35,868 nt of DNA from DATDOY01 sp035293045 (GCA_035293045.1 DATDOY010000083.1:1-35868); one strand, 5' to 3'. Positions 16,087 through 23,959 are shown, counted from the first letter of the stretch. The notes: generated by a model from the letters alone, not told the origin. Translations and numbers: made by a program.

Positions 16087-16629
16087 ATGGCGTCCCTGTG
16101 GCGACGGGCGATGGTGTATCTCGGCCTCGTCGACGACGAAGAGTTCTACGACGACTACGAGTACGGCTACGAGGAGCAGCCGGCCCCGCCTCAGCGCGGG
16201 TACGCCCCGGCTGGTCCGACGGATCCGCCGCCCCAGCGTCAGATGGAGCCTTCGAGTCCCGTGCGGACGATGGCCCGCCAAGAGCCCGCACTTTCCACGG
16301 CCACGCTGCCGCCGGCGCAACGCCCCTCGGTGGTTCGCACGATGAATCAGGCGTCGGCCAAGGTGCACGTCGTGGAGCCGGCCGGATTCAACGACGCCCA
16401 GGAGGTGGGCGACCGGCTCAAGGTCACCCAGCCGGTGATCCTGAACCTCCAGGGCCTCGACCGCGAATTGCAGCGTCGTCTCATCGACTTCTCGTCGGGG
16501 CTCACCTACGCCCTCGGAGGATCCATGACGCGCGTGCATGACGAGGTGTTCCTGCTCACCCCGGCCAACGTCGAGATCTCGGCCGAGGAGAAAAAGCGCC
16601 TCCAGGCGCGCGGCCTCTACTCGGCCTAG
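16087..16629 (+). CDS. sepF: SepF, FtsZ membrane anchor / Z-ring assembly protein
   Basis: A 180-residue SepF. In bacteria without FtsA it tethers FtsZ to the membrane. The N-terminal helix MASLWRRAMVYLGLVDDEEF is the amphipathic membrane-binding segment. A Tyr/Pro/Gln-rich linker (about 20-95) follows, then the SepF core beginning VHVVEPAGFNDAQEVGDRLK with VILNLQGLDRELQRRLIDFSSGLTYALGGSM and VFLLTPANVEIS. Start ATG 16087 follows an AGG and a GGGAGG site. Synteny with yggS and yggT is classic. The FtsZ C-terminal peptide it would bind is intact at 14536. Confidence 0.95.
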   Translation: MASLWRRAMVYLGLVDDEEFYDDYEYGYEEQPAPPQRGYAPAGPTDPPPQRQMEPSSPVRTMARQEPALSTATLPPAQRPSVVRTMNQASAKVHVVEPAGFNDAQEVGDRLKVTQPVILNLQGLDRELQRRLIDFSSGLTYALGGSMTRVHDEVFLLTPANVEISAEEKKRLQARGLYSA

Positions 16630-16644
16630 GACGCGTCGACCCCA

Positions 16645-16899
16645 GTGGCCATCGTCTGCGCGTTCCTCACGGTGTATTTCGTGGTGATGATCGCCCGCAT
16701 TCTCCTGTCGTGGTTCCCGATGCAGCCCGGGAGCCCGCTCTCCTCGATCCATCGCCTCCTGTACGACCTCACCGAACCGGTGCTCGCGCCGGTGCGCGGG
16801 CTGATCCCGCCGGTGGGCGGAGGGGGCGTGGCGTTCGACCTCTCGCCCATCGTTGTGTTCGTCGGGATTCAGATCCTGCGCGCGGCGCTCTGCGGCTAG
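16645..16899 (+). CDS. YggT family small membrane protein
   Basis: An 84-residue protein with two hydrophobic segments: residues 3-22 (IVCAFLTVYFVVMIARILLS) and about 60-80 (FDLSPIVVFVGIQILRAAL). Between them lies the YggT-type sequence SWFPMQPGSPLSSIHRLLYDLTEPVLAPVRGLIPP. YggT proteins are encoded next to sepF and divIVA in many bacteria; their biochemical role is not settled, though links to division-site organisation or osmotic tolerance have been proposed. GTG 16645 begins 15 bases after the sepF stop. Short, but motif, length and context all agree. Confidence 0.88.
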   Translation: MAIVCAFLTVYFVVMIARILLSWFPMQPGSPLSSIHRLLYDLTEPVLAPVRGLIPPVGGGGVAFDLSPIVVFVGIQILRAALCG

Positions 16900-16957
16900 C
16901 GCCCGCGCGTTCGGCGGTACCGGCGCCGGGGTCCACCCGCCTACGCGACCGCCGGTT

Positions 16958-16971
16958 TACGATCCGACGCA
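16958..16971 (+). promoter_or_regulatory. -10-like element placed for leaderless divIVA start
   Basis: TACGAT (16958-16963) ends seven bases before the divIVA ATG (16971), so the transcript would begin at about the start codon. There is no Shine-Dalgarno match before the ATG. No convincing -35 is present. Inference from position and sequence only. Confidence 0.4.
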
Positions 16972-18074
16972 TGGATGTCACGCCCAGCGACCTGCGATCG
17001 ATCGAGCTGCGCGAAGCCTGGCGTGGGTACCGCCAGGACGACGTCGACCAACTCCTCGACCGCGTGGCCGGAACGATCGAGCGCCTCTCCGGGCAGGTCC
17101 AGCGGCTCTCGGATCGGCTCGCGGAAGCCGAGAACGAGGCCGGGCTGGGTCGTGAGGCCGACGAGATGCTTCGGCGAACGCTGCTGCTCGCCCAACGCAC
17201 CGCGGACGCGGCTGTGGCCGAGGCGCAAGAGCGCGCCCGCCGGGTGCTGTCCGAGTCCGAGGCCCACGCCCATTCGATCGTGTCCGGCGCCGAGGAGGAG
17301 GCCCGCCGCATCGCCATCGCCGAGCGCCAGCGGGTCGAGAACGAGATCCACGCCCTCATCTCGCAGCGAGACGTCCTGCTCGCCGACGTCGAAGCGCTCG
17401 AGCACACCGCACGCGACCAACGTCGGCGCCTCAAGGAGTTTCTCGACGCCGAGATCGCGCGCATCGACGAGCGCCCGTACTGGGAACCAGCGACGCCCGT
17501 GACCGCCTCACCCGAGCCAGCCGACGGTGCACCGGTACTGGCGCCACCTCCGAGTCCGTCGGTGCACGTCGACTTGGCGTCGGCGGAGGAGGGGAGTGGG
17601 GGCGAAGCCGGCTCGGTGCCACCGGGCGACGACATCACCGACGAGGGTCTCGCTGTCGGTCCCTATGACGACCCTTCCGACGACGCCTACGACGACGCGC
17701 AGGAGCTCACGGCGGCAGAGGCCTCGCCCTCGACGTGGGACGAAGTGTCGCTCGAGGAGACGCCCGGCGACCTTCTCCCGGCCCGCCGGCGACGCTGGCG
17801 GATGCGCGACGACGATCTCGATCCCGAGCCGCCCACCGACGAGTTCTTCCGTGATCTTCGACAGGCGGTGGCCGACGAAACGCCCCTTGGCCCCCGCGAC
17901 GAACTGTCCGATCCTGGAATCCGGCCCGAGGCCGCCGCCGAAGCCGCGCCTTCGAGCCCCCTCGACGAGCCCGAATCGGTCGAGCCGCCCGCCCCTCCGG
18001 AGCCGGGTGCGGGCGAGTTCGCCGTGCACGGGACCGGGTTCTTCGACCAGGACGACCCACGACGCCGTAGCTGA
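16971..18074 (+). CDS. divIVA: DivIVA-domain polar/septal coiled-coil protein
   Basis: A 367-residue DivIVA/Wag31-type protein, which in actinobacteria marks curved membrane at poles and septa. The N-terminal lipid-binding domain is divergent (MDVTPSDLRSIELREAWRGY, then DVDQLLDRVAGTIERL). A long coiled coil spans about 35-160, rich in Ala/Glu/Arg, and includes EAQERARRVLSESEAHAHSIVSGAEEEARRIAIAER. Residues 165-367 are an acidic, Pro-rich, low-complexity tail with no recognised domain, ending GTGFFDQDDPRRRS. That tail makes it longer than typical Wag31. The start is the ATG with the domain's usual spacing. It may be one of several DivIVA-type paralogues; whether it is the polar growth organiser is inference. 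Confidence 0.85.
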   Translation: MDVTPSDLRSIELREAWRGYRQDDVDQLLDRVAGTIERLSGQVQRLSDRLAEAENEAGLGREADEMLRRTLLLAQRTADAAVAEAQERARRVLSESEAHAHSIVSGAEEEARRIAIAERQRVENEIHALISQRDVLLADVEALEHTARDQRRRLKEFLDAEIARIDERPYWEPATPVTASPEPADGAPVLAPPPSPSVHVDLASAEEGSGGEAGSVPPGDDITDEGLAVGPYDDPSDDAYDDAQELTAAEASPSTWDEVSLEETPGDLLPARRRRWRMRDDDLDPEPPTDEFFRDLRQAVADETPLGPRDELSDPGIRPEAAAEAAPSSPLDEPESVEPPAPPEPGAGEFAVHGTGFFDQDDPRRRS

Positions 18075-18088
18075 TTCCCGCGCGTGGC

Positions 18089-18140
18089 TAGGATGCTCCG
18101 CGTCCTGGCCCCCTGGCCCCTGACCTGCCGAAAGAGAGAG
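18089..18140 (+). promoter_or_regulatory. weak promoter/ribosome-site candidates before the 278-residue membrane protein
   Basis: TAGGAT at 18089-18094 is a plausible -10, with no good -35 (GTAGCT sits 16 bases upstream). The purine run AAAGAGAGAG (18131-18140) would be the ribosome site, ending seven bases before GTG 18148. The 73-base gap after divIVA otherwise shows nothing. Confidence 0.3.
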
Positions 18141-18147
18141 TTTCCAC

Positions 18148-18984
18148 GTGTTCTTCTACGTGAGTCTGGCGCTGGTGATCGTGGCCGCGATCACGCTCGT
18201 AATCGGATTGCTCAGTTCGGGGCTTCCCCTCGTGATCATCTCGATCGCTTCGAGTTTCTGTGCGGGGGTGTTCCTCATCTTGACCGTGATGCGCGACCGG
18301 CCCCGCGCCGAAGGGTCGGAGGCCGCACCTTCGCTGCGCGAGCGCTCGCCCGCGTCCCGCGACGAGGATGACGACGAGGACGCGGAGGAGTACGAGGACC
18401 GCGACGACGGGTTCCCGATCGCCGACTACGACGACCTCAAGGTGGGCGAGATCGTGCCCCTCCTCCCCGAACTCGACGACGACGAGCTCGACGTCGTCCG
18501 CGAGCGTGAAGAGTCGGGCCGTGCCCGAGCGACCATTCTCGGACGGATCGACGAGCTGCTCGCCGAGAGTGACGCCGACCTGGACGACGAGCCCGCGCCA
18601 GACGGCGACATCGACGACGTGTTCCCGATCGCCGACTACGACGACCTCAAGGTGGGCGAGATCGTGCCCCTGCTCCCCGAACTCGACGACGACGAGCTCG
18701 ACGTCGTCCGCGAGCGTGAGGCGGCGGGTCGAGCCCGAGCGAGCATCCTGGCCAAGATCGACGAGCTCCTCGGCGAAGAGTTCGTGCCGCCCGCCCCGGT
18801 CAAGGCCACGGTGAAGGCTCCCGCCCGGAAGACGCCTGCGAAGAAGGCTCCCGCCAAGAAGGCTCCCGCGAAGGCGAGTGCGGCCAAGAAGACGGCGGCA
18901 CCGTCGAGCGCCAAGAAGGCGGCGGCCAAGAAGACTCCGGCCAAGAAGACGGCGGCCAAGAAGGCACCGACCAAGGGCCGCTGA
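18148..18984 (+). CDS. unrecognised membrane protein: two TM helices, duplicated 50-residue module, H1-like Lys/Ala tail
   Basis: I do not recognise this 278-residue protein as a named family. Two hydrophobic helices (about 2-22 and 26-47) form a hairpin. An acidic stretch (71-87) follows, then a 50-residue module at 89-138 (starting FPIADYDDLKVGEIVPLLPE) and a near-copy at 159-208. Residues about 215-278 are almost pure Lys/Ala/Pro/Thr with repeated PAKKA units, like histone H1-like bacterial tails that bind DNA or RNA. Both ends of the hairpin would face the cytoplasm. The module looks helical and resembles short repeats I associate with actinobacterial proteins, from memory. GTG 18148 follows AAAGAGAGAG. 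A membrane-to-nucleoid tether beside divIVA is a guess. Confidence 0.8.
   Translation: MFFYVSLALVIVAAITLVIGLLSSGLPLVIISIASSFCAGVFLILTVMRDRPRAEGSEAAPSLRERSPASRDEDDDEDAEEYEDRDDGFPIADYDDLKVGEIVPLLPELDDDELDVVREREESGRARATILGRIDELLAESDADLDDEPAPDGDIDDVFPIADYDDLKVGEIVPLLPELDDDELDVVREREAAGRARASILAKIDELLGEEFVPPAPVKATVKAPARKTPAKKAPAKKAPAKASAAKKTAAPSSAKKAAAKKTPAKKTAAKKAPTKGR
18411..18720 (+). repeat. internal direct repeat, 210-base period
   Basis: About 99 bases at 18411-18509 recur at 18621-18719 with essentially one change (CTCCTC to CTGCTC). Similarity continues more loosely for another 50 bases. The 210-base period equals 70 codons and produces the two 50-residue modules of the surrounding gene. 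Near identity at silent positions points to a recent duplication or gene conversion. Confidence 0.9.
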
Positions 18985-18986
18985 CC

Positions 18987-19014
18987 GAGCGAGGCGGCCG
19001 ACGCCGCGTCGCTC
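18987..19014. terminator. hairpin between convergent genes (no T run)
   Basis: GAGCGAGGCGGC (18987-18998) pairs with GCCGCGTCGCTC (19003-19014) around loop CGAC, 12 positions with one mismatch. It fills the 45-base gap between the + strand membrane-protein gene and the - strand ileS gene, so it could stop transcription from both sides. No U tract follows on either strand. Actinobacteria often use such tract-less hairpins, though termination is not proven. Confidence 0.5.
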
Positions 19015-19029
19015 ACCTTCGACGGAGCG

Positions 19030-22000
19030 TTACTTCGCGGGAGCGTCGCGCTCCACGGTTGCGCGCAAACCAACGCCGTCGATGTCGATCTCGGTCGTCG
19101 ATCCGTCGGCGGGGGCGGTCCCCGTCGTCCAAGCCACCGCGAGCACCTCGCCGGCGATCCACGCGCCATGGCGCTCGAGCGCGCGACGCACGTCTCCCTC
19201 GGCGTCGACCGTCACACGAATGCGGTCGGCGATGTCGAGGCCGATCGCCTTGCGATGGTCGTTGAGGGCTCGCACCACCTCGCGAGCGAGGCCCTCGAGC
19301 CGGAGGTCGTCGTCGAGGGCGAGGTCGAGGGCGACGGCCACGGCTCCCTCTTGCGCCAGGGCGAACTCCTCATGCTCTTGCGCCCGGATCTCGACGTCGG
19401 TGGGCTGCAATTCGATGCGCACACCGTCGACGTCGATCGCGTACACGCCGTCGGTGTCGAGGGCGCGTTGCACCGCCGCACCGTCGAGCGAGGCGAGCAC
19501 CGACTTCACGGCGGGCAGGGTTGCGCCGAGGCGCGGGCCGAGCTCTCGGAAGTTGGGAACCACCGAGTAGCGGACCAGGTCGTCGAGGGAGCTGACCGCC
19601 TCCAGGGTCTTGACGTTGAGCTCGGCCGCGACGAGGTCCTGGATATCGGGCGAGAGGCCGCCGGCCGGGACCAACAGCAACGCCCGGCGGAGCGGCTGGC
19701 GGACGCGCATTTTGGCGTCGGTACGGGCCGCCCTCCCGAGTTGGACGAGCTGACGCGCCAACGCCATCTCGTCCTCGAGGCCGACGTCGAGCGGTCCGAC
19801 GTCGACAGCGGGCCAGTCTTCGAGGTGGACGGAGGCTCGAGCGCCGGAGGTGCCTTCGGCGAGGTTGCCGTAGATCTCGTCGGCCACGAACGGGCAAAAC
19901 GGCGCCAGGAGTTTGGTGACGGTGAGGAGGCAATGGTGCAGCGTGGCGTGGGCGGCGGGGTCGCCGGCTCCCTTGGCTCCCCAAAACCGCGCCCTCGACA
20001 GCCGCACGTACCAGTTCGAGAGATCGTCGACAAACGCCTCGAGGAGCTGCGCGGCGCGCAGCGTGTCGAACTCCTCGAGGGCCTCGGTGACGCCCGCCGT
20101 GGTCGTGGCGAGGCGCGATAGCGCCCATCGATCGAGCACGTGCTCGCCGCCGGGTGCGGCGTCGCCCGGCTCCCATCCGTCGAGGGTCGCGTAGGTGGTG
20201 AGGAATTTGTAGGTGTTCCACAGGGTCAGGAGGAACTTGCGGATCGAATCATCGATCCCCTCCTCGTAGACGCGGCGGTTCGTCCAGGGCGACCCCGACG
20301 AGAAGAAATACCAGCGGAGGGCGTCGGCCCCCTTCGTGCGGAAGATGTCCCACGGTTCGATGGTGTTGCCGCGTGACTTCGACATCTTCTGGCCGTCCTT
20401 GTCGACGATGTGCGCCAGGCAGACGACGTTCTTGTAGGGCGTGGACCCGAAGACCAGCGTGTTGACGGCCAGGAGGGAGTAGAACCACCCGCGGGTCTGG
20501 TCGATGGCTTCGCAGATGAAGTCGGCGGGAAAGCGGCGGTCGAACACGTCCTGGTTCTCGAACGGCGCGTGGAACTGGGACGCCGGCATCGCGCCCGAGT
20601 CGAACCACGCGTCGAGGACCGGCAGCACGCGGTGGGCGCGTTTGCCGCAGGCACCCGACGACCCCGATGCGGGGCACGTGATGACCACGCGATCGACGTA
20701 CGGGCGGTGGAGATCGAGGGTCGATTGGTCCTCACCGGACAGCTCGCTGAGTTCCGCCACCGAACCGATGCACGTGTCGTGGCCGTCGCCGCACCGCCAC
20801 ACGGGGAGCGGCGTTCCCCAATAGCGATCGCGCGAGAGCGCCCAATCGACGTTGTTGTCGAGCCACTTGCCGAAGCGACCGTGACGGATGTGCTCCGGAT
20901 GCCAACCGATCGAGTCGTTCTGTTCGACGAGCGCGGCCCGCCGCTCGGTCGTGCGGATGAACCAGGACGGCTTCGCCCAGTAGATGAGCGGGCGATCGCA
21001 TCGCCAGCAGTGGGGATAGGAGTGCGTGTAGTCCTCGACGAGTTCGAGAACGCCGCGCGCCTCGAGGTCGGCGATGATGAGCGGATCGGCGTCCTTGACG
21101 AATCGACCGGTGAAGGCTCCGCCGTCGAACTGGCCTTCCGCGTTCACCGGGTTGACGACCGGAAGGCCTTCGCGATCGCCCACCTCGCGGTCGACCTCGC
21201 CGAAGGCGGGGGCGAGGTGCACGATGCCGGTCCCGTCCTCCGTGGTGACGAAGTCGGCCGCAACCACCCGATGCGGCCGGCCCACGTCGGCGACCTCGAC
21301 GCCGCCCGTTGCGGCGGTGAAGGGCGGGTCGTAGTGCACATCGAGGAGGTCGCCGATTCGGACGTCGGCGGACACCGTGACAGCGGCGCCGGGGCCGTAG
21401 ACGGCGTCGACGCGTTCGGCGGCCATCACGACGTCGCGTTTGCCCGGCACCTGCACCCGTACATAGCGGACGGCCTCGCTCACGGCGGCGGCGACGTTGG
21501 AGATCAGCGTCCACGGCGTGGTCGTCCACACGAGCAGATCCCAGTCGCGATCGCGAGCAGGGAACCGCACGTAGACCGACGGCTCGGTGACGTCCCGGTA
21601 GACGCCGGGCTGGCCGAGCTCGTGGGTCGACAGCGCCGTCCCGCAGCGGGCGCAGTACGGGACGACCTTGAAGTCCTCGTAGAGAAGCCCGGCGTCGGAG
21701 ATCTGCTTGAGCTGCCACCAGGTGCTCTCGATGTATTCGTTCGTGAGGGTCCAGTAGGCGTTGGCGGTGTCGAGCCACATGCCGATCCGGCTGGTCAGGG
21801 CGCCCCAGTCTTCGACGTAGCGCTGCACCGACTCGCGGCACCGGCGGTTGAACTCTTCGATGCCGAACTCCTCGATGTCGACTTTCGACGACAGCCCGAG
21901 TTCCTTTTCGACCTCGACCTCGACGGGGAGGCCGTGGCAGTCCCAGCCTCCCTTGCGGGCCACGTAGTGCCCGCGCATGGTCTGGAACCGGGGGAAAAGG

Positions 22001-22206
22001 TCCTTGAACGTGCGCGCCCACACGTGGTGGAGGCCGGGCCGCCCGTTGGCGGTTGGAGGGCCCTCATAGAACACCCACTCGGGTGCGCCCTCTCGCTGTT
22101 CGAGGCTGGCGCGGAAGATGTCGCGGTCGCGCCAGAGGGCCAGGATGCGTTCTTCGAGGGCGGGAAGGTCGAACTCTCCGGAGACTGGCTGCACGACTTC
22201 GTACAC
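19030..22206 (-). CDS. ileS: IleRS, isoleucyl-tRNA synthetase
   Basis: A 1058-residue class I synthetase that charges tRNA-Ile. The HIGH-type motif is PTANGRPGLHH (residues 51-61), followed by GWDCHGLPVEVEVEKELG. The CP1 editing domain lies at roughly 185-400. WFDSGAMPASQF precedes the KMSKS loop at 607-611 (DGQKMSKSRGN), then come the anticodon-binding domain and a C-terminal extension. Length and motif style match the longer, actinobacterial/eukaryote-like type rather than the E. coli type; lower mupirocin sensitivity is common for that type but cannot be read from sequence. The GTG start (22206) is seven bases from the divergent gene's GTG, so no leader or T-box fits. Convergent with the preceding + strand gene. 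Confidence 0.97.
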   Translation of the reverse strand: MYEVVQPVSGEFDLPALEERILALWRDRDIFRASLEQREGAPEWVFYEGPPTANGRPGLHHVWARTFKDLFPRFQTMRGHYVARKGGWDCHGLPVEVEVEKELGLSSKVDIEEFGIEEFNRRCRESVQRYVEDWGALTSRIGMWLDTANAYWTLTNEYIESTWWQLKQISDAGLLYEDFKVVPYCARCGTALSTHELGQPGVYRDVTEPSVYVRFPARDRDWDLLVWTTTPWTLISNVAAAVSEAVRYVRVQVPGKRDVVMAAERVDAVYGPGAAVTVSADVRIGDLLDVHYDPPFTAATGGVEVADVGRPHRVVAADFVTTEDGTGIVHLAPAFGEVDREVGDREGLPVVNPVNAEGQFDGGAFTGRFVKDADPLIIADLEARGVLELVEDYTHSYPHCWRCDRPLIYWAKPSWFIRTTERRAALVEQNDSIGWHPEHIRHGRFGKWLDNNVDWALSRDRYWGTPLPVWRCGDGHDTCIGSVAELSELSGEDQSTLDLHRPYVDRVVITCPASGSSGACGKRAHRVLPVLDAWFDSGAMPASQFHAPFENQDVFDRRFPADFICEAIDQTRGWFYSLLAVNTLVFGSTPYKNVVCLAHIVDKDGQKMSKSRGNTIEPWDIFRTKGADALRWYFFSSGSPWTNRRVYEEGIDDSIRKFLLTLWNTYKFLTTYATLDGWEPGDAAPGGEHVLDRWALSRLATTTAGVTEALEEFDTLRAAQLLEAFVDDLSNWYVRLSRARFWGAKGAGDPAAHATLHHCLLTVTKLLAPFCPFVADEIYGNLAEGTSGARASVHLEDWPAVDVGPLDVGLEDEMALARQLVQLGRAARTDAKMRVRQPLRRALLLVPAGGLSPDIQDLVAAELNVKTLEAVSSLDDLVRYSVVPNFRELGPRLGATLPAVKSVLASLDGAAVQRALDTDGVYAIDVDGVRIELQPTDVEIRAQEHEEFALAQEGAVAVALDLALDDDLRLEGLAREVVRALNDHRKAIGLDIADRIRVTVDAEGDVRRALERHGAWIAGEVLAVAWTTGTAPADGSTTEIDIDGVGLRATVERDAPAK

Positions 22207-22214
22207 TACCTGTG
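22202..22214 (+). promoter_or_regulatory. -10-like element placed for leaderless DUF167 gene start
   Basis: TACACT (22202-22207) ends six bases before GTG 22214. A transcript from it would start on the start codon. The element lies inside the first codons of the divergent ileS gene. No -35 is evident, so this is a positional argument only. Confidence 0.3.
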
Positions 22215-22582
22215 TGGATTTCTCCCCCCTTTACGAGATCGCGGACCAGCCGGGCACGAAAGCGTCCGGAAAGAGTGCGAAAGCGCCGACGGTGACGTTG
22301 CACGTGCACGTCGCTCCCGGCGCGGGAAAGAGCGCCGTGGTCGGCCGGCACGGTGACGCGTTGAAACTCCGCGTGGCGGCGCCGCCCGTCGGGGGGAGGG
22401 CCAACGAGGCCGCCCGCGTCCTGCTGGCCGACGCGTTCGGTCTCAAGGAGAGCGCGGTGGCGCTGGTGTCGGGCGAGACCTCGCGATCGAAGCGGTTCAG
22501 CCTGGCCAAGATCGACCTCGAGGACTTCGAGCGTCGACTCCGCCTCTTGATCGAACCGAGCGAAAAGCCCCGGCCGAACTAG
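22214..22582 (+). CDS. DUF167 (YggU-like) protein
   Basis: A 122-residue protein whose core VTLHVHVAPGAGKSAVVGRHGDALKLRVAAPPVGGRANEA and C-terminal LVSGETSRSKRFSLAKI match the DUF167/YggU family. Members are small alpha/beta proteins of uncertain function. The GAGKS run is part of the family's own pattern and not a Walker A motif, since the spacing is wrong. The first 32 residues (SPLYEIADQPG..., then a Lys/Ser/Gly stretch) extend beyond the usual family start, and GTG 22214 is the first start codon clear of ileS. The gene is divergent from ileS with seven bases between the starts. Confidence 0.85.
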   Translation: MDFSPLYEIADQPGTKASGKSAKAPTVTLHVHVAPGAGKSAVVGRHGDALKLRVAAPPVGGRANEAARVLLADAFGLKESAVALVSGETSRSKRFSLAKIDLEDFERRLRLLIEPSEKPRPN

Positions 22583-22672
22583 CGCCGGCATCCAGCGGGA
22601 CGGACCGGGGTCGGGCTCGACGACGCGGGGCCGGCGAGATCCGGCGCCACCTGCACCGGGGCTCAACGCGGC

Positions 22673-22740
22673 CGCTGCTACCATCAGGCGCCCTTCGACC
22701 CCCCGGCTCGTCCTTGATCTCGGGGAATCGGACAAAAGGA
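22673..22740 (+). promoter_or_regulatory. extended -10 promoter and ribosome site of the DksA-like gene
   Basis: TGCTACCAT (22676-22684) is an extended -10 (TG, one base, then TACCAT). The -35 region is poor. AAAGGA (22735-22740) sits five bases before the ATG at 22746 and is the same ribosome site used by ftsZ. The remaining 163-base gap after the DUF167 gene contains G+C-rich short stems only. Confidence 0.45.
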
Positions 22741-22745
22741 TCGAC

Positions 22746-23477
22746 ATGCCCCCGAGCAAGGCCGCGAAGGCCGGAAAATCCGCCAAGGCTCCCACCAAGG
22801 TGCCTGCCAAGGCGCCTGCCAAGGCAAAGGGCAAGGCCGCCGACGCGTCCGCGACGCGGGGCGCGAAGGGGTCGGCTGGCAAGGGCGCCAAGCAACCCGC
22901 CAAGGGAAAGGCGGCCAAGGCTGCGCCCGCCAAGGCCGCGTCCAAGAAGCCCGTGGCGACCAAGCCGTCGACGAAGCCGGCGAAGGCCCCGGCGAAGCCA
23001 TCCGACAAGAAGAGTTCGCCCCCGACGAAAGCCCTCGTGACAACGACTCCGAGCCAAACCCCGGCGCCGACAAAGCCCGCCCCCAAGAAGCCCGCCACGT
23101 CCGGCATCACCGGCAAGACGCTCGAACGTCTCACCCAACGCCTCGAAGAGGAGCGCGAGACCTACACGCGCCAGGCCGAGGACCTCGCTGCTGAAGCCGA
23201 GGCGCTGATGGCCGATCGGGAGCCGGGAGACACGAAGTTCGACGAGGAGGACGGCGAGGGCGACACCATCAACGTCGAGCGCGAACGCGACCTCGCCCTT
23301 TCCGCATCGGCCCGTCAAGCGGTCGAGGAGATCGACCAGGCGATCGAGCGCATCAAGGCGGGGACCTACGGCGTCTGTATCCGGTGCGGCAGCCGCATCC
23401 CGGTGGCGCGCCTCGAGGCTGTGCCCCAGGCCGCCTTGTGCATCGAGTGCAAGTCCCGACAGGAACGGCGTCGGTAA
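22746..23477 (+). CDS. TraR/DksA-type zinc-finger protein with H1-like N-terminal tail
   Basis: Residues 1-120 are low-complexity Lys/Ala/Pro/Thr with many AKAPAK-type repeats, resembling the C-terminal tails of eukaryotic histone H1 and mycobacterial HupB. Residues 121-243 form a TraR/DksA unit: a coiled-coil segment (ITGKTLERLTQRLEEERETY), an acidic turn, RDLALSASARQAVEEIDQAIERI, and a C4 zinc finger C211-x2-C214-x17-C232-x2-C235. DksA/TraR proteins enter the RNA polymerase secondary channel; actinobacterial relatives such as CarD-independent DksA-like factors are less defined. Whether the tail binds DNA is inference. The ATG follows AAAGGA. lspA begins inside its 3' end. Confidence 0.87.
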   Translation: MPPSKAAKAGKSAKAPTKVPAKAPAKAKGKAADASATRGAKGSAGKGAKQPAKGKAAKAAPAKAASKKPVATKPSTKPAKAPAKPSDKKSSPPTKALVTTTPSQTPAPTKPAPKKPATSGITGKTLERLTQRLEEERETYTRQAEDLAAEAEALMADREPGDTKFDEEDGEGDTINVERERDLALSASARQAVEEIDQAIERIKAGTYGVCIRCGSRIPVARLEAVPQAALCIECKSRQERRR

Positions 23478-23959
23478 CGAGGACGCTCCGCCTCGTCGCC
23501 ATCGCCGTCGGGGTCGCCGGCCTCGACCAAGCGACCAAGACGTGGGCGGTGCGGGCGCTCGACGACGGTCCGATCGACCTCATCGGTTCGTCGGTCCAGT
23601 TCCGGCTCACGCGCAATTCGGGGAGCGCCTTCAGCCTGTTCACGGGGTGGACGCCCGCTCTTGCCGTCCTCGCGACGGTGCTCGTTGTCGTGCTCATCCG
23701 AATGGGTCGGGCCGAGTCCGACGTGTGGCTTGCCACCGCGCTGGCCGTCGTGCTCGGCGGGGCGTTCGGCAACTTGGCCGATCGACTGTTTCGCGCGCCC
23801 GGGTTCCTGAAGGGGGCCGTCGTCGACTTCGTTCGTGTGGGTGCCTGGCCCACGTTCAACGTTGCCGACTCCGCCATCGCCGTCGGTGCTGTGATTCTCC
23901 TGCTCCGGGGTTGGCGCGACACGCGGCACGGTGATGCGTCGTTGACACCCCCGTCATGA
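23447..23959 (+). CDS. lspA: LspA, prolipoprotein signal peptidase (SPase II)
   Basis: An aspartyl membrane protease that removes signal peptides from lipoproteins after Lgt acts. Four hydrophobic helices are visible. LTRNSGSAFSLF matches the conserved N-x-G-x-A/S-F block. The catalytic dyad is D112 (GGAFGNLADRLFR) and D141 (FNVADSAIAVG), counted from the start used. The start is uncertain: no start codon lies right before the first helix, and GTG 23447 (or 23438) falls inside the end of the DksA-like gene, giving an overlap of 31 bases and 170 residues. The stop overlaps the next gene as ATGA. Next to rluD, as in many bacteria. Confidence 0.93.
   Translation: MQVPTGTASVTRTLRLVAIAVGVAGLDQATKTWAVRALDDGPIDLIGSSVQFRLTRNSGSAFSLFTGWTPALAVLATVLVVVLIRMGRAESDVWLATALAVVLGGAFGNLADRLFRAPGFLKGAVVDFVRVGAWPTFNVADSAIAVGAVILLLRGWRDTRHGDASLTPPS

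Noticed and set aside
22310..22345. Walker A-like GAGKS in the DUF167 protein
   Set aside because: The preceding glycine needed for GxxxxGK[ST] is missing, and the segment matches the DUF167 core pattern instead.
22207..22745. T-box or other leader RNA for ileS
   Set aside because: The divergent gene starts seven bases from the ileS start, and nothing resembling a T-box bulge or stem array is present.
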